DNA of 64,000 nucleotides, from positions 1,426,001 to 1,490,000 of the forward strand of contig NZ_OZ075108.1 in assembly GCF_964186625.1 (NCBI RefSeq), given 5' to 3'. The notes beneath the pieces are model-generated. The model was not told where the DNA came from and made no database searches. It saw only the letters and a list, made by a program, of their open reading frames with translations. Shown here piece after piece: positions 26,827 through 36,868 of the stretch. This stretch comes from Asticcacaulis sp. MM231. Lineage in GTDB: Bacteria > Pseudomonadota > Alphaproteobacteria > Caulobacterales > Caulobacteraceae. Position 1 is the stretch's first letter, and every line of letters begins with the position of its first letter. The position numbers and the translations under genes are program-made.

Positions 26827-27204
26827 ATGAGATTGGTTTTGACACACGACGGGCAGAACGCAGCGCAACGGATCATGGCGGCCGACAAAGGCACCACGAC
26901 CAGGCCCGGACAGGCGCCGGGATTGCTGATCGACACCAAGCCCAAGCCACAAAAGCCTTCGCTCTATCGCGTGCTGATACTAAACGACGACTACACGCCG
27001 ATGGAATTCGTGGTCTATGTGCTTGAGCGTTTCTTCAACAAGTCGCGCGAAGAGGCCACGCTGATCATGTTGCACGTCCATCAAACCGGTGTGGGAGTGT
27101 GCGGCGTATACACTTACGAGGTGGCGGAAACCAAGGTGGCGCAGGTGGTGGATATGGCTCGCCGGCACCAACATCCATTGCAATGTACGATGGAGAAAGA
27201 CTAA
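26827..27204 (+). CDS. clpS: ClpS, adaptor for ClpA and the N-end rule
   Basis: ClpS binds proteins with bulky N-terminal residues and hands them to ClpAP. The conserved core reads [16 protein letters not shown], then Val-Gly-Val-Cys-Gly-Val-Tyr-Thr, ending Pro-Leu-Gln-Cys-Thr-Met-Glu-Lys-Asp. I give the ATG at 26827 (125 residues). An ATG at 26875 would leave a more usual 109-residue protein, and neither has a strong ribosome binding site. clpA follows 175 bases later, the standard arrangement. Confidence 0.96.
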   Translation: MRLVLTHDGQNAAQRIMAADKGTTTRPGQAPGLLIDTKPKPQKPSLYRVLILNDDYTPMEFVVYVLERFFNKSREEATLIMLHVHQTGVGVCGVYTYEVAETKVAQVVDMARRHQHPLQCTMEKD

Positions 27205-27379
27205 CCGGAGAAACTTAGACGGCCGGGATTTTATCTAAATTCTATCTACAGAGTTCAGATCAGGTTCAGACTGCCAGGATTAACATCTGGTAGGGTTAAT
27301 GTCTTAAACCATAAGTAAGATTTTAAGCCCACAGTTTTGATTTGAGTAACAGCGTTTTCAAGATTTATTGGAGGTCGTC

Positions 27380-29695
27380 ATGCCGTCATTTTCCAGCGCA
27401 TTAGAAGAGACCCTGCATCGCGCAGTGGGTCACGCCAATGCCCATCACCACGAATATGCGACGCTTGAGCACCTCCTTCTGGCCCTGATCGACGATGTCG
27501 ACGCGGCCGCCGTGATGAGTGCCTGCAACGTCGATTTGTCTAAACTGCGCGTCGCCCTGGACGCCTATATCGAAACCGACCTGAAATCTCTGGTCGAGTT
27601 GCAATCGGAAGAAGCCAAGCCCACGGCCGGTTTCCAGCGTGTCATCCAGCGCGCGGTGATCCACGTCCAGAGCTCCGGCCGCGATGAGGTCACCGGCGCC
27701 AATGTGCTGGTCGCCATCTTCTCCGAGCGCGAATCGCACGCCGCCTTCTTCCTGCAGGAACAGGAAATGACGCGCTACGATGCGGTCAACTATATCGCCC
27801 ACGGTATCGCCAAGAAGCCCGGCGCCACCGAGGCCCGCGTCGTGCGCGGCGCCACGGAAGACAACGCCAATTCGGGCGACGAAAAAGGCAAGGGCGGTTC
27901 CACCGATGCGCTTGCCGCCTATTGCGTCGATCTCAATGAGAAGTCGCGTCACGGCAAGGTCGATCCCCTGATCGGTCGTTCGGCGGAAGTCGAGCGCGCC
28001 ATTCAGATCCTGTGCCGCCGCACCAAGAACAACCCGCTGCTCGTCGGTGATCCCGGCGTTGGCAAGACCGCGATCGCCGAAGGCCTGGCCAAGAAGATCG
28101 TTGATGGCGATGTGCCGGAGGTTCTGGCCGGTGCCACCATCTACTCGCTCGACATGGGCACGCTGCTGGCCGGCACCCGTTATCGCGGTGACTTCGAGGA
28201 GCGCGTCAAGCAGGTCGTCAAGGAACTGGAGGCGCACCCCAATGCCGTCCTGTTTATCGATGAAATCCACACGGTTATCGGCGCCGGTGCCACCTCCGGC
28301 GGCGCCATGGATGCTTCGAACCTGCTGAAACCCGCTCTGGCGGCCGGTTCCCTGCGCTGCATGGGCTCGACCACCTACAAGGAATACCGTCAGCACTTCG
28401 AGAAAGACCGCGCCCTGGTGCGTCGCTTCCAGAAGATCGACGTCACCGAGCCGTCGCTCGACGACACCATCAAGATCCTGAAGGGCCTCAAGCCCTATTA
28501 CGAGACCTTCCACCATCTGAAATACACCGACGCCGCCATCAAGACGGCGGTGGAGCTGTCGGCGCGTTACATCACCGACCGCAAGTTGCCCGACAAGGCG
28601 ATCGACGTGATTGACGAAGCCGGCGCGCTCCAGATGGTCCTGCCGGAAAACAAGCGCCGCAAGGTGATTGGCCCGAAGGAAATCGAGTACGTCGTCTCCA
28701 AGATCGCCCGTATCCCGTCGAAATCGGTCTCCCGTGACGACGCCACCGCCCTGCGTGATCTGAAGGTTGACCTCAACCGCACGGTCTTCGGTCAGGACGA
28801 GGCCATCGAGCAACTGTCCACGGCCGTGAAAATGGCCCGCGCCGGTCTGCGTGATCCGCAAAAGCCGGTCGGCTGCTACCTGTTCTCCGGCCCCACGGGC
28901 GTCGGCAAGACCGAAGTGGCCAAGCAACTGGCCGCCACCATGGGCGTCGAACTCCTGCGTTTCGACATGTCGGAATATATGGAGCGCCACACAGTGTCGC
29001 GTCTCATCGGCGCGCCTCCGGGCTATGTCGGCCATGATCAGGGCGGTCTGCTCACCGATGCCGTCGATCAGCAACCGCACTCGGTTGTCCTGCTCGATGA
29101 AATCGAAAAGGCGCACCCGGATATCTACAACATCCTGTTGCAGGTCATGGACCATGGCCAGTTGACGGACGCGGTCGGCAAGAAGGTCGATTTCCGCAAT
29201 GTCATCCTGATCATGACCACCAATGCCGGTGCTTCGGATAACCAGAAGAACTCGATCGGTTTCGGCCGCGAAAAGGTGACCGGCGAAGACGAACAGGCCA
29301 TCAAGCGCCTGTTCACGCCGGAATTCCGCAACCGCCTCGATGCGGTTGTCACCTTCAAGCAACTGAAGCTCGATGTGATTTCGCAGGTCGTCCAGAAGTT
29401 CATTATGCAACTGGAAATGCAACTGGCCGACCGTCACATCTCGATCGAACTGACCGACGAAGCGTCGGCCTGGTTGAGCGAAAATGGCTACGACGAACTG
29501 TATGGCGCCCGTCCGCTGGCGCGCGTCATCCAGGAGAACATCAAGAAGCCGCTGGCCGACGAAATCCTCTTCGGTAAGCTGGTCAAGGGTGGTCATATCC
29601 TCGTCAAGCTGACCGACGGCAAGATCGCCTTCGACATCACGCCCTCGCAAAAGGGTGCGGACAAGTCGGGCGCCAAGGCCGAAATCGTCGACTAG
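27380..29695 (+). CDS. clpA: ATP-dependent Clp protease ATP-binding subunit ClpA
   Basis: The 771-residue AAA+ unfoldase feeds substrates to ClpP. It has the N-terminal double Clp_N domain that docks ClpS, a first AAA domain with Gly-Asp-Pro-Gly-Val-Gly-Lys-Thr, and a second with Gly-Pro-Thr-Gly-Val-Gly-Lys-Thr. The ClpP-binding loop Ser-Ile-Gly-Phe-Gly is present. I chose ATG at 27380, with GGAGG seven bases upstream, over one four codons earlier. Codon use is strongly biased to GC, which explains a very long open frame on the other strand. No clpP is in the window. Confidence 0.97.
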   Translation: MPSFSSALEETLHRAVGHANAHHHEYATLEHLLLALIDDVDAAAVMSACNVDLSKLRVALDAYIETDLKSLVELQSEEAKPTAGFQRVIQRAVIHVQSSGRDEVTGANVLVAIFSERESHAAFFLQEQEMTRYDAVNYIAHGIAKKPGATEARVVRGATEDNANSGDEKGKGGSTDALAAYCVDLNEKSRHGKVDPLIGRSAEVERAIQILCRRTKNNPLLVGDPGVGKTAIAEGLAKKIVDGDVPEVLAGATIYSLDMGTLLAGTRYRGDFEERVKQVVKELEAHPNAVLFIDEIHTVIGAGATSGGAMDASNLLKPALAAGSLRCMGSTTYKEYRQHFEKDRALVRRFQKIDVTEPSLDDTIKILKGLKPYYETFHHLKYTDAAIKTAVELSARYITDRKLPDKAIDVIDEAGALQMVLPENKRRKVIGPKEIEYVVSKIARIPSKSVSRDDATALRDLKVDLNRTVFGQDEAIEQLSTAVKMARAGLRDPQKPVGCYLFSGPTGVGKTEVAKQLAATMGVELLRFDMSEYMERHTVSRLIGAPPGYVGHDQGGLLTDAVDQQPHSVVLLDEIEKAHPDIYNILLQVMDHGQLTDAVGKKVDFRNVILIMTTNAGASDNQKNSIGFGREKVTGEDEQAIKRLFTPEFRNRLDAVVTFKQLKLDVISQVVQKFIMQLEMQLADRHISIELTDEASAWLSENGYDELYGARPLARVIQENIKKPLADEILFGKLVKGGHILVKLTDGKIAFDITPSQKGADKSGAKAEIVD

Positions 29696-29756
29696 GGTCA
29701 AGCCCCTAGGACCGGATCGTTGACAGCGTGTGTTGAAACGTCGGCGGCTAAATAAT

Positions 29757-29786
29757 AAAAGCCCTTCGGTGCAAACCGGAGGGCTT
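29757..29786 (+). terminator. Terminator after clpA
   Basis: AAAAGCCCTTCGGT pairs with ACCGGAGGGCTTT (one bulged base) around gcaa, then tgttat. It lies about 60 bases after the clpA stop. Confidence 0.85.
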
Positions 29787-29846
29787 TGTTATACCTCTCC
29801 ACTTGCCGGGTTTGGCGCCAGCGAAAGTATAGCTTTCGCCAGCCAT

Positions 29847-29903
29847 GGGACCGCACGAGCGCTTTAGCGCGAGATGTGGTGGTGGGGGTTCTTGCTTTCT
29901 TAC
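29847..29903. repeat. Dispersed repeat, GGGACCG...GGTGGTGGGG type, copy 1
   Basis: Starts GGGACCG, has a small hairpin GAGCGCTTTAGCGC, then GGTGGTGGGGGTTCTT and CTTAC. The same order of motifs occurs at 48811-48861, and part of it at 11288-11310. It overlaps the stop codon of the following minus-strand gene. Confidence 0.6.
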
Positions 29904-31219
29904 ATATAAGCGAAATGCTGGCCGCAGTTATCACTAGGCTCATCACGTAAATAAAGCCGTCCCGCAAATTCTATCGGTCGCCATGTCGCTGATTTTAGCT
30001 CTACGTTCAAATCTTCAAGCTTCTGGCTTTCTTCAGCACAGGCGGCATGATTGGCCACGACCGTCCAACGACCTTGCCGCATCATTAAGAGGGTAGCCAG
30101 ACGCCAGGTGCTGAAATCTTTGCGCACTTCCTTGTCCAGTATGATCACGTCGTCGCTGCCATTATGGTCGATATCGGCAACCATGGCCATGCAGGCTTTC
30201 GGAGCAAGGCTGGTAAAGCAAGGCGGCAGGCCCTGAAACTCCTGCTGGAGCATTGGTTCACGCATGGGTGGCTCTGTACCCAAGGGCAAGACAATGGAGC
30301 GATTGGTAAGGGCGACCGCCAAAGACGAGGGAATGGGTTTGGAGGACGGCAGCAATTTGATCTGTGTGAGGAATAGAGCCATGAAACGCGCCTGATTCAG
30401 GCCGGATGTGGAGGCAGGGACGCTATTCTCACTAACAAAGCAGTCACTGTTGAAGAAATTCACCGCGTGGCCGTTTATCCACGGTACGTCGATTTTTTGT
30501 GCGTAAATCTTAAGGCTGGTGTCATGAGCACTCGCTTGGTCCACCGCGCATAGGCCGTTTATTTTGATTGCCTTCCATTCCGATCCATCCTTTTGATAGA
30601 CCATATGCCTATGCTCTATTGCCGGTTTGACAAAGACACCCTCAGTGCCAATGATCTGGTTGTCGAGAATAATCTCTGGCTGATTATCACCGTTCAAATC
30701 TGCCATACTAAGGCGGCATTCACGTTTTGAATATTCATAATTTGGGGGAGGCAATAGGCACCCTAGCCGGTAACGATAGGTTTGCCAGAAGTTCTCCGGA
30801 ATGCTCTGGTTGGGTTTCAAATCCTGCCCCAGCGTCTTGCCATCAAGCGGCATCCGCAATTCAGCGTAGCGAGTTTCCTTTTCCTGAACGTTTTCCCAAT
30901 AAAGGTGCCCGCCACCGAATTTAGATACGTGACCCGCTTCCAACCATTGATCCTGAACGGCCACGGATGTCTGGCGTATTTTGTCCGCCGCGCCATGTCG
31001 TTCCAGATGGCTGAGAGCATCAAGTCCCGCCTTGCCGGAACGCAGTTTCAGATACCCCCAGTCGGCGCGATCAAGCGGGATCAGACCCAAATTAATGGCC
31101 AGAACTTCAGCCGGTACGCATATGGCCGCAATACGTGCCGCCGGCACGTAATTGGCGATGACACCGTAAGAGACAGCCAAGGCCACGATAGCCGACAGTC
31201 CTCGCATCAGCCATTTCAT
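29900..31219 (-). CDS. Exported protein with calcium-loop-like (FG-GAP type) motifs
   Basis: A 439-residue protein with an N-terminal hydrophobic segment (residues 8-30, signal or anchor). Two acidic loops, Ala-Asp-Leu-Asn-Gly-Asp-Asn-Gln-Pro-Glu (about residue 170) and Ala-Asp-Ile-Asp-His-Asn-Gly-Ser-Asp-Asp (about 350), look like the Asp-x-Asn-x-Asp-Gly calcium loops of FG-GAP/VCBS repeats. The family is otherwise unknown to me. Base composition is more AT-rich than neighbours. A similar loop ends the protein encoded at 32413-34131. Confidence 0.65.
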   Translation of the reverse strand: MKWLMRGLSAIVALAVSYGVIANYVPAARIAAICVPAEVLAINLGLIPLDRADWGYLKLRSGKAGLDALSHLERHGAADKIRQTSVAVQDQWLEAGHVSKFGGGHLYWENVQEKETRYAELRMPLDGKTLGQDLKPNQSIPENFWQTYRYRLGCLLPPPNYEYSKRECRLSMADLNGDNQPEIILDNQIIGTEGVFVKPAIEHRHMVYQKDGSEWKAIKINGLCAVDQASAHDTSLKIYAQKIDVPWINGHAVNFFNSDCFVSENSVPASTSGLNQARFMALFLTQIKLLPSSKPIPSSLAVALTNRSIVLPLGTEPPMREPMLQQEFQGLPPCFTSLAPKACMAMVADIDHNGSDDVIILDKEVRKDFSTWRLATLLMMRQGRWTVVANHAACAEESQKLEDLNVELKSATWRPIEFAGRLYLRDEPSDNCGQHFAYM

Positions 31220-31417
31220 AGTTTGTCCCCCCGGTTTGCAGGCATATTACCACAGGCTTTGCGCGATACCAGCTTGTCTACTAATTCGCACCTTAGGCCT
31301 CGTAATCGTAACCGCATCACCTACATAAGCACTTCAGGACCGCGCAGACACGCCGCATAAGCAGCGGAGGGCGGTCGCCCTTGCCAAGCGAAAGCTTGGA
31401 ACTCTCCGGAGCGCCGT

Positions 31418-32416
31418 ATGATCCCCTTTTCCATCCTCGACCTGTCGCAAATCTCCGAAGGCGGCAGCATCAGCGATGCGCTGGCCAATTCCGCGCGGAT
31501 GGCGCAGGGCGCTGAGGCGGCGGGCTATTCCCGTTACTGGCTGGCCGAACACCACGGCATGCCCGGCATCGCTTCGGCGGCGACCGCGATCGTCATCGCC
31601 CATGTCGGCGCAGCCACCAAGACCATCCGTATCGGTTCGGGCGGCATCATGCTGCCAAACCATTCGCCGCTTGTGATCGCCGAACAGTTCGGCACGCTGG
31701 AAGCGCTCAATCCCGGCCGTGTCGATCTCGGTATTGGCCGCGCCCCCGGCACAGACATGATGACCGCGCGCGCTTTGCGCCGGAATATGGACGCCGGCGT
31801 CGAGAGTTTCCCGAACGATATCATGGAACTACAGAAACTTCTGGGTGCACCGGACGACGGTCAGCGCATCCTGGCGGTGCCCGGTATGAACAGCCATGTG
31901 CCGATCTGGCTGCTCGGCTCCTCGCTCTACAGCGCCCAACTGGCGGCGCAACTGGGGCTGCCCTATGCCTTCGCCTCGCACTTCGCGCCGGAGCTTCTGT
32001 TCGACGCTATCCAGCTTTATCGCCAGCATTTCCGTCCGTCGGCGGCGCTGAACAAGCCCTATGTCATGGTCGGGGTCATGGGCGTGGCGGCCGATAGCGA
32101 CGCCGAAGCCGACTATCAGTTTACCTCGATGCAGCAGTCCTTCGCCAATCTGCGCCGCAATGTGCGTGTGCCGTTCCCGCGGCCGAGCTATGACGCCGTG
32201 GCCAACCTGACACCCGAAGAAACGACCATGATCGACCATATGCTGCGCTACGCCATTGTGGGCTCACCAGCCACGATTGAAAAGCGCCTTGGCAGCTTCC
32301 TGCAACAGACCGGCGCCGACGAACTGATCATCTCCATGCCGATCCATGATATCGGCGCGCGCCTCAAGTCGGTGGAACTGTTCGCCGGTTTGCCATTGAT
32401 GCAGAAGGCGGGTTAG
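31418..32416 (+). CDS. Luciferase-like flavin-dependent monooxygenase
   Basis: The 332-residue protein fits the LLM-class, MsnO8/YhbW-like group: Pro-Phe-Ser-Ile-Leu-Asp-Leu-Ser at the start, [20 protein letters not shown] and Asp-Leu-Gly-Ile-Gly-Arg-Ala-Pro-Gly. Such enzymes use FMNH2 and oxygen; the substrate cannot be told. GGAG lies ten bases before the start. Its stop overlaps the convergent DUF4153 gene by four bases. Confidence 0.92.
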   Translation: MIPFSILDLSQISEGGSISDALANSARMAQGAEAAGYSRYWLAEHHGMPGIASAATAIVIAHVGAATKTIRIGSGGIMLPNHSPLVIAEQFGTLEALNPGRVDLGIGRAPGTDMMTARALRRNMDAGVESFPNDIMELQKLLGAPDDGQRILAVPGMNSHVPIWLLGSSLYSAQLAAQLGLPYAFASHFAPELLFDAIQLYRQHFRPSAALNKPYVMVGVMGVAADSDAEADYQFTSMQQSFANLRRNVRVPFPRPSYDAVANLTPEETTMIDHMLRYAIVGSPATIEKRLGSFLQQTGADELIISMPIHDIGARLKSVELFAGLPLMQKAG

Positions 32417-34131
32417 TCCCTAAGGCGTAGGCGTTCCTTGCCGATCATCAGATCATCCCACTTTGGTTTTGCCGCCGTTACCCGACCGGCATTGAAGTCT
32501 TCGTCATGGCCGGAATTGTAAAGAGGACTGCCCTGCATTTCCCAGCCTTTTTCACCTTCGGCGTAGATATACAGCGCATTTGAATCCCGCATGATGATTT
32601 CCGGCTTTGTATCGCCATTGAGATCAAGCAGGACGACGGTACAAACGCGGTCGGTGTTTGTAAGGCATTGCGGGGTGTAGCCTTCATCCGGGTAGTCCTG
32701 TTGCAGGAAGCTCGTCGGCAGTAAGGCCTTTTCAGGCGCTACGACTTTAAGCCGGCGCGCATCAGGTTTGACCCTGTTCTGAGGTGGCTGATACGGAGTG
32801 ATCAGGTAGCGATCTTCGTTTGTGACGGCCAGGGCGGTAACAGCGGCTTTGCGGATCGTGTCCGTCTTGCCGCTCTTACTCAAGCGCTTGAGTTCATCCA
32901 GCCCATAGCTGCCGGTCTCGAAACGCAGCACGCGCCAGTCGAATTTTTCCGGTGTCACCGCGCCACTGTTGACGCGCTCAGCTTGCGACTGCGCGCTCAG
33001 GCGATAGGGATCGGCGATGGGCGTCAGAACGACGAAGCAGATCGCCGCCATCACAAAGGCGAGGGCGATATTGACCGGCTCCAGCAGATGAAGCCAGCGG
33101 CCCCTGGGCAGCGCCGCCGCCACCGCATAGCCCAGACCATAGAGCAGGGCGATGACGACACCTACCAGCGCCATGACACGCTCTGGCGTCAGGCCATATT
33201 GGGCGATGCGCAAATAAAGCGAATAGGCCGCAAGGCCGGCGAAGATCGCCAGCAGGCCGCACGCCAACCGCGCCGACCAGCGCAACACGATATGGACCGG
33301 GCGCTCGACGTCGCCCTGCTGATAGGCGGCATTGATGAGCAGAACCAGCGCCACGCAGGCCGTGAGCAGCGAAGCCGTGGCGGCTTTCGTCTTCCACAAA
33401 GGCTCAAGTCCGCTGAAGCAGAGCGACACCGCAAACAGCAGCCCGATGACAGTGATCACCGGCAGCAACCACGACAGGACGCCGAGCACAAGGGCGCGGA
33501 AATTGTGCATCAGCTTGGTCTGGACGTCGCCGAGATTGACCGAAGCGGCGATGGCCAGCCCTGAGATCGGCCACGAGAAATATTCGTTCGAGAGCAGATA
33601 CTTAAACCAGCTAAAGCCGATATAACCGAGCAGCACGGCGCCCAGCCACAATATCCCCCAGAACAGGGCGGTAAAAATGACGCTCAAGGCCAGTTGCACG
33701 CCGCGCTTCCACGCCTCATCGAAATAAAGGCCATAGGGCGCTATCGGCTTGCCCGATTGATCGGCGCTGGAGACCAGTTCATGCGTAATGAACAGGAACG
33801 GATAGATCAGGAAGGAGAGATTGAAAAAGAACGGATTGTAGCCGCCCTCATTGGCATGGGCGACGCGGTTCCAGGCGATCAGCGCGATCAGGCCAAGCGC
33901 GATCACGGTCCATATCGCCAGACTGAGGCGCTTCATCGCGCCAGCCCCGGCCCATAGGATAAAGGCGCCGAGCATCAAGGTGCTGGTCAGCACCTGCGCC
34001 CATAGCGGGATGCTTCTGCCCTCCAGGGCATCGAACGACTTGACCAGCCAGGCGATGGCCAGTCCGAACACCAGCCCTGTGGCCAGCCGGACGATCAGGG
34101 CTTCATTGGCTTTCAATGGTTGATTGGTCAT
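32413..34131 (-). CDS. DUF4153-like multi-pass membrane protein with a C-terminal calcium-loop motif
   Basis: The 572-residue protein has about ten transmembrane segments in residues 10-380 (including a Trp-Gly-Ile-Leu-Trp-Leu-Gly pattern typical of DUF4153), then a soluble tail. The tail ends with [12 protein letters not shown], much like the loop in the 29900-31219 protein. The function of DUF4153 is unknown. The start is preceded by GGGGGA. The shared loop and close spacing with the 439-residue protein suggest a related role. Confidence 0.75.
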   Translation of the reverse strand: MTNQPLKANEALIVRLATGLVFGLAIAWLVKSFDALEGRSIPLWAQVLTSTLMLGAFILWAGAGAMKRLSLAIWTVIALGLIALIAWNRVAHANEGGYNPFFFNLSFLIYPFLFITHELVSSADQSGKPIAPYGLYFDEAWKRGVQLALSVIFTALFWGILWLGAVLLGYIGFSWFKYLLSNEYFSWPISGLAIAASVNLGDVQTKLMHNFRALVLGVLSWLLPVITVIGLLFAVSLCFSGLEPLWKTKAATASLLTACVALVLLINAAYQQGDVERPVHIVLRWSARLACGLLAIFAGLAAYSLYLRIAQYGLTPERVMALVGVVIALLYGLGYAVAAALPRGRWLHLLEPVNIALAFVMAAICFVVLTPIADPYRLSAQSQAERVNSGAVTPEKFDWRVLRFETGSYGLDELKRLSKSGKTDTIRKAAVTALAVTNEDRYLITPYQPPQNRVKPDARRLKVVAPEKALLPTSFLQQDYPDEGYTPQCLTNTDRVCTVVLLDLNGDTKPEIIMRDSNALYIYAEGEKGWEMQGSPLYNSGHDEDFNAGRVTAAKPKWDDLMIGKERLRLRD

Positions 34132-34211
34132 GGTATCCCCCGTTTTTGGCCCCCGCTTTGACTGAGGGGTAACACGAATAGGGCTATCCGCCTAGATACG
34201 TCCCCCAACCC

Positions 34212-34853
34212 TTAAATACGTCCCATGGTGGTCTGGGCGTTGTAGATTTGCTGGATCGGCGCGTTATCCGGATCGAGCGGCACCATACGCCATTCTTCAC
34301 CATCTTGCTCGAAACGGACCGGCGCGGCGTTGGGGCTGGAATACATGTCGTTGAGGAACTTGCGCGTCACGGCGCGGAAGGGGATGCCGTGGAAGACGAA
34401 CAGGCATTTGCCGCCGCCAGTCTTGTCAAGGTTTGTACGGTGTTCGTTGACGCAGGCGAACACCCGGTCGATGACCTCGCCCAGCGGCTCGGCATTGTGC
34501 GGATAGTGCTTGCCGTCGAGATCGGCGTCCGGGTTCATGTGCTCGCGCATCTCCTCGCGGTGGGCATGGACCTCATCGATGGTCATGCCCTCGAAGAGAC
34601 CGAAATTGCGCTCGATCAGGCGATCATCGATCACCGGCTCCAGCCCGCTGGCGGCGCCTACGATCCGCGCCGTTTCCAGCGCGCGGGAGAGGGGGCTGGC
34701 GATGATGCGGGTGAGGCCTTCGCGCGCCAGTATCCCGGCGGCGACATGGGCCTGTTGCCGACCGGTTTCATTCAGCGGAATATCGGTCGAACCCTGGAGG
34801 CGTAACTGCACGTTCCAGTCGGTCTGGCCATGACGAAGGACGTAAAAGGCCAT
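34212..34853 (-). CDS. Histidine phosphatase family protein
   Basis: A 213-residue phosphoglycerate-mutase-like phosphatase with Leu-Arg-His-Gly-Gln-Thr-Asp-Trp-Asn (phospho-His), Ser-Pro-Leu-Ser-Arg-Ala, Glu-Arg-Asn-Phe-Gly-Leu-Phe-Glu-Gly, and a second catalytic His in Val-Phe-His-Gly. Substrates of this family vary. It overlaps the upstream HIT gene by one base, so both are probably one transcript. Confidence 0.92.
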   Translation of the reverse strand: MAFYVLRHGQTDWNVQLRLQGSTDIPLNETGRQQAHVAAGILAREGLTRIIASPLSRALETARIVGAASGLEPVIDDRLIERNFGLFEGMTIDEVHAHREEMREHMNPDADLDGKHYPHNAEPLGEVIDRVFACVNEHRTNLDKTGGGKCLFVFHGIPFRAVTRKFLNDMYSSPNAAPVRFEQDGEEWRMVPLDPDNAPIQQIYNAQTTMGRI

Positions 34854-35284
34854 TAAAGTTTCGCCTTAATATGCGCCGCCAAGTCCTTCAATTCATTTAT
34901 ATCTGCCATCTCGCCGGAAGCGTGCTTGCGTGGCGCAGCCTCGCTCCACACCGGGATGATATGGAAATGGATATGGAAGACGGTCTGGCCGGCGGCCTCG
35001 CCATTGAACTGCATCAGGCGGATGCCGTCCGGTTCCAGCGCGTCGCGCACGGCGCGGCCGATCTTTTGCGTCTGGGCGATCAGGTTTTGCAGGTGTTCGC
35101 TCGGAATATCGAACAGGTTGCACGCCTTGACCTTAGGGATGACCAGCGTGTGGCCTTTGGTCTGCGGAAAGGCGTCCATGAAGCTCAATATGCGCGCGTC
35201 CTCATAGACCTTCGCCGAGGGAATTTCGCCGCTCAGGATCTTGGCGAAGATGTTTTTCGGATCGTATTGGGTCTGAAGGCTCAT
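34853..35284 (-). CDS. HIT-family nucleotide hydrolase
   Basis: The 143-residue protein has the histidine triad His-Ile-His-Phe-His-Ile-Ile-Pro and the N-terminal Phe-Ala-Lys-Ile-Leu-Ser-Gly-Glu-Ile-Pro-Ser motif. HIT proteins cleave AMP-linked or dinucleotide substrates. It is the first gene of a two-gene unit with the histidine phosphatase. Confidence 0.94.
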   Translation of the reverse strand: MSLQTQYDPKNIFAKILSGEIPSAKVYEDARILSFMDAFPQTKGHTLVIPKVKACNLFDIPSEHLQNLIAQTQKIGRAVRDALEPDGIRLMQFNGEAAGQTVFHIHFHIIPVWSEAAPRKHASGEMADINELKDLAAHIKAKL

Positions 35285-35351
35285 GATTTACCTGCGATTT
35301 GTGCTGATTCCGAGCTTAAAGGACTATGCTCACAAGGCCAAGAGGGGGACT

Positions 35352-35467
35352 CCAAAACCTGTAAAGGTTTTGGCAAGGGCAAAGCCCGCCGCTGCTTTTG
35401 CGGCGAGCCTAAGCGGCCTCTGAGCGCGACCTAAAATCCAAAGGTTTCCTTCTTTGGATTTTAGGTC
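35352..35467 (+). promoter_or_regulatory. Three consecutive hairpins leading crcB
   Basis: An 8-base stem (CCAAAACC / GGTTTTGG, 35352-35373), a 6-base stem (CGCCGC / GCGGCG, 35387-35405) and a perfect 15-base stem (35428-35442 with 35453-35467, 10-base loop) precede crcB. The last ends 13 bases before the ATG. I do not see the conserved sequence of the known fluoride riboswitch. It may be a regulatory leader, a terminator or a repeat element. Confidence 0.5.
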
Positions 35468-35480
35468 TAAAGACCCGTCC

Positions 35481-35867
35481 ATGTTCAATCTCCTACTTGT
35501 CATGATCGGTGGAGCTGTGGGCTCGGCGGCGCGCTATGGGCTTAGCCTTGGCACGAAATCGCTGTGGCCGGCATCGGCGTGGCCGATCGGCACCTTCTGC
35601 GCCAACATCATCGGTGGCCTGTTGATGGGCCTGCTGATGGGAGTACTGCTCGGCAAGGGCCTGGCCGATAACGAACGTACGCGCCTTTTGCTGGGCGTCG
35701 GCGTGCTGGGGGGCTTCACCACCTTCTCGTCCTTTTCCCTCGAAACTGTGCAGATGCTGGAACGCCGCGATTACGCCTTGGCGTTCGGCTACAGCACCCT
35801 GTCGGTTATCCTCTCCATTGCCGCCGTGATGGCTGGCCTTTTCCTGATACGGAAGTTCGCCCTATGA
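35481..35867 (+). CDS. crcB: Fluoride efflux channel CrcB
   Basis: A 128-residue, four-helix membrane protein with the family motifs Gly-Gly-Ala-Val-Gly-Ser-Ala-Ala-Arg-Tyr, Gly-Thr-Phe-Cys-Ala-Asn and Gly-Gly-Phe-Thr-Thr-Phe-Ser-Ser-Phe. Fluc/CrcB proteins form dimeric fluoride channels. The ATG at 35481 matches the family and has no clear ribosome binding site; a strong hairpin ends just upstream. The stop overlaps the next start (ATGA). Confidence 0.95.
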   Translation: MFNLLLVMIGGAVGSAARYGLSLGTKSLWPASAWPIGTFCANIIGGLLMGLLMGVLLGKGLADNERTRLLLGVGVLGGFTTFSSFSLETVQMLERRDYALAFGYSTLSVILSIAAVMAGLFLIRKFAL

Positions 35868-36868
35868 GTAACGAAGTCAAAACCCTGTATATCACCGATG
35901 GTGAGGACGGCATCCGCGTTGATCGCTTCTTCAAGCGCCGCTGGCCGCATATCAACCACGTCATGCTCAACAAACTGCTGCGTTCGGGCCAGGTGCGCGT
36001 TGATGGCAGCCGGGTGAAGGCCGATACGCGCCTCGCCATAGGCCAGACCATCCGCGTCCCGCCGCTGCCGGCGGCGCCTGATGTCGACCAGCAAAAGCGC
36101 GAACGCGCCATGCTGAGCCCGCAGGAAATCCGCTTTATCCGTTCGCTCGTCATCTATGAGGACGAGGACGTCATTGCGATCAACAAGCCGTCCGGCCTGG
36201 CGGTTCAGGGCGGCACCAAGACGAAGAACCACGTCGACCGTTTGCTTTCGGCCTGGGGCGAGGGTCTTGAGCGTCCGCGCCTCGTTCACCGTCTCGACCG
36301 CGACACCTCCGGCGTGCTGCTGCTGGGCAAGAGCCCGCAGGCCGCCGCGCGCCTCTCTGGTGCCTTCGCCAAACGCCGCGCCAACAAGACCTACTGGGCG
36401 CTGGTGGTCGGCAATCCGAAGCCGGAAGAGGGCTATATCGATGTGCCCCTGATCAAGAAGGGCTTCCACGACCGCGAAATCGTCCAGCCGGCCGAGCCCA
36501 ATGAGGTTGGCGCCGAAGCGGCCGAGACCGAGTACGTCACCATTTCGCGCGCCGGTCCGCGCGTGACCTGGATGGCGTTGCGTCCGCATACCGGCCGCAC
36601 CCACCAGCTCCGCGCCCACATGCAGGCCATCGGCCACTCGATCCTTGGCGATCCGAAATACGGCAACGAGGCCAGTCAGTCGCTGTCCGAAGGGCTGCAA
36701 CTGCAACTGCATCACCGCCGCATCGAACTGCCGCACCCGACCAGCGGCAGCCTGATCATCGAGGCGCCGCTCGATCCGGTGATCAAGGCGGGTTTTGATC
36801 GCTTTGGTTTTGATGAGCACGAAGCCGAGAACGATCCGTTCGCCAATATGAAGAAGAAAAAGCGTTGA
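35864..36868 (+). CDS. Large-subunit pseudouridine synthase, RluC/RluD family
   Basis: The 334-residue protein has an N-terminal S4 RNA-binding domain (about residues 14-70) and a catalytic domain with His-Arg-Leu-Asp-Arg-Asp-Thr-Ser-Gly, where the second Asp is the nucleophile, and Arg-Pro-His-Thr-Gly-Arg-Thr-His-Gln-Leu-Arg. It converts specific 23S rRNA uridines to pseudouridine. RluC is the likelier identity but sequence alone does not settle it. It overlaps crcB upstream and the HAD gene downstream by four bases each. Confidence 0.93.
   Translation: MSNEVKTLYITDGEDGIRVDRFFKRRWPHINHVMLNKLLRSGQVRVDGSRVKADTRLAIGQTIRVPPLPAAPDVDQQKRERAMLSPQEIRFIRSLVIYEDEDVIAINKPSGLAVQGGTKTKNHVDRLLSAWGEGLERPRLVHRLDRDTSGVLLLGKSPQAAARLSGAFAKRRANKTYWALVVGNPKPEEGYIDVPLIKKGFHDREIVQPAEPNEVGAEAAETEYVTISRAGPRVTWMALRPHTGRTHQLRAHMQAIGHSILGDPKYGNEASQSLSEGLQLQLHHRRIELPHPTSGSLIIEAPLDPVIKAGFDRFGFDEHEAENDPFANMKKKKR

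Noticed and set aside
27401..29701. 766-codon open frame opposite clpA
   Set aside because: It mirrors clpA in an antisense frame; strong GC bias at third positions leaves the opposite strand free of stops. The translation resembles no protein family.
35341..35480. Fluoride riboswitch before crcB
   Set aside because: I looked for the conserved GGxGAUGG-type core and its pseudoknot partners and did not find them; the hairpins are of another kind.
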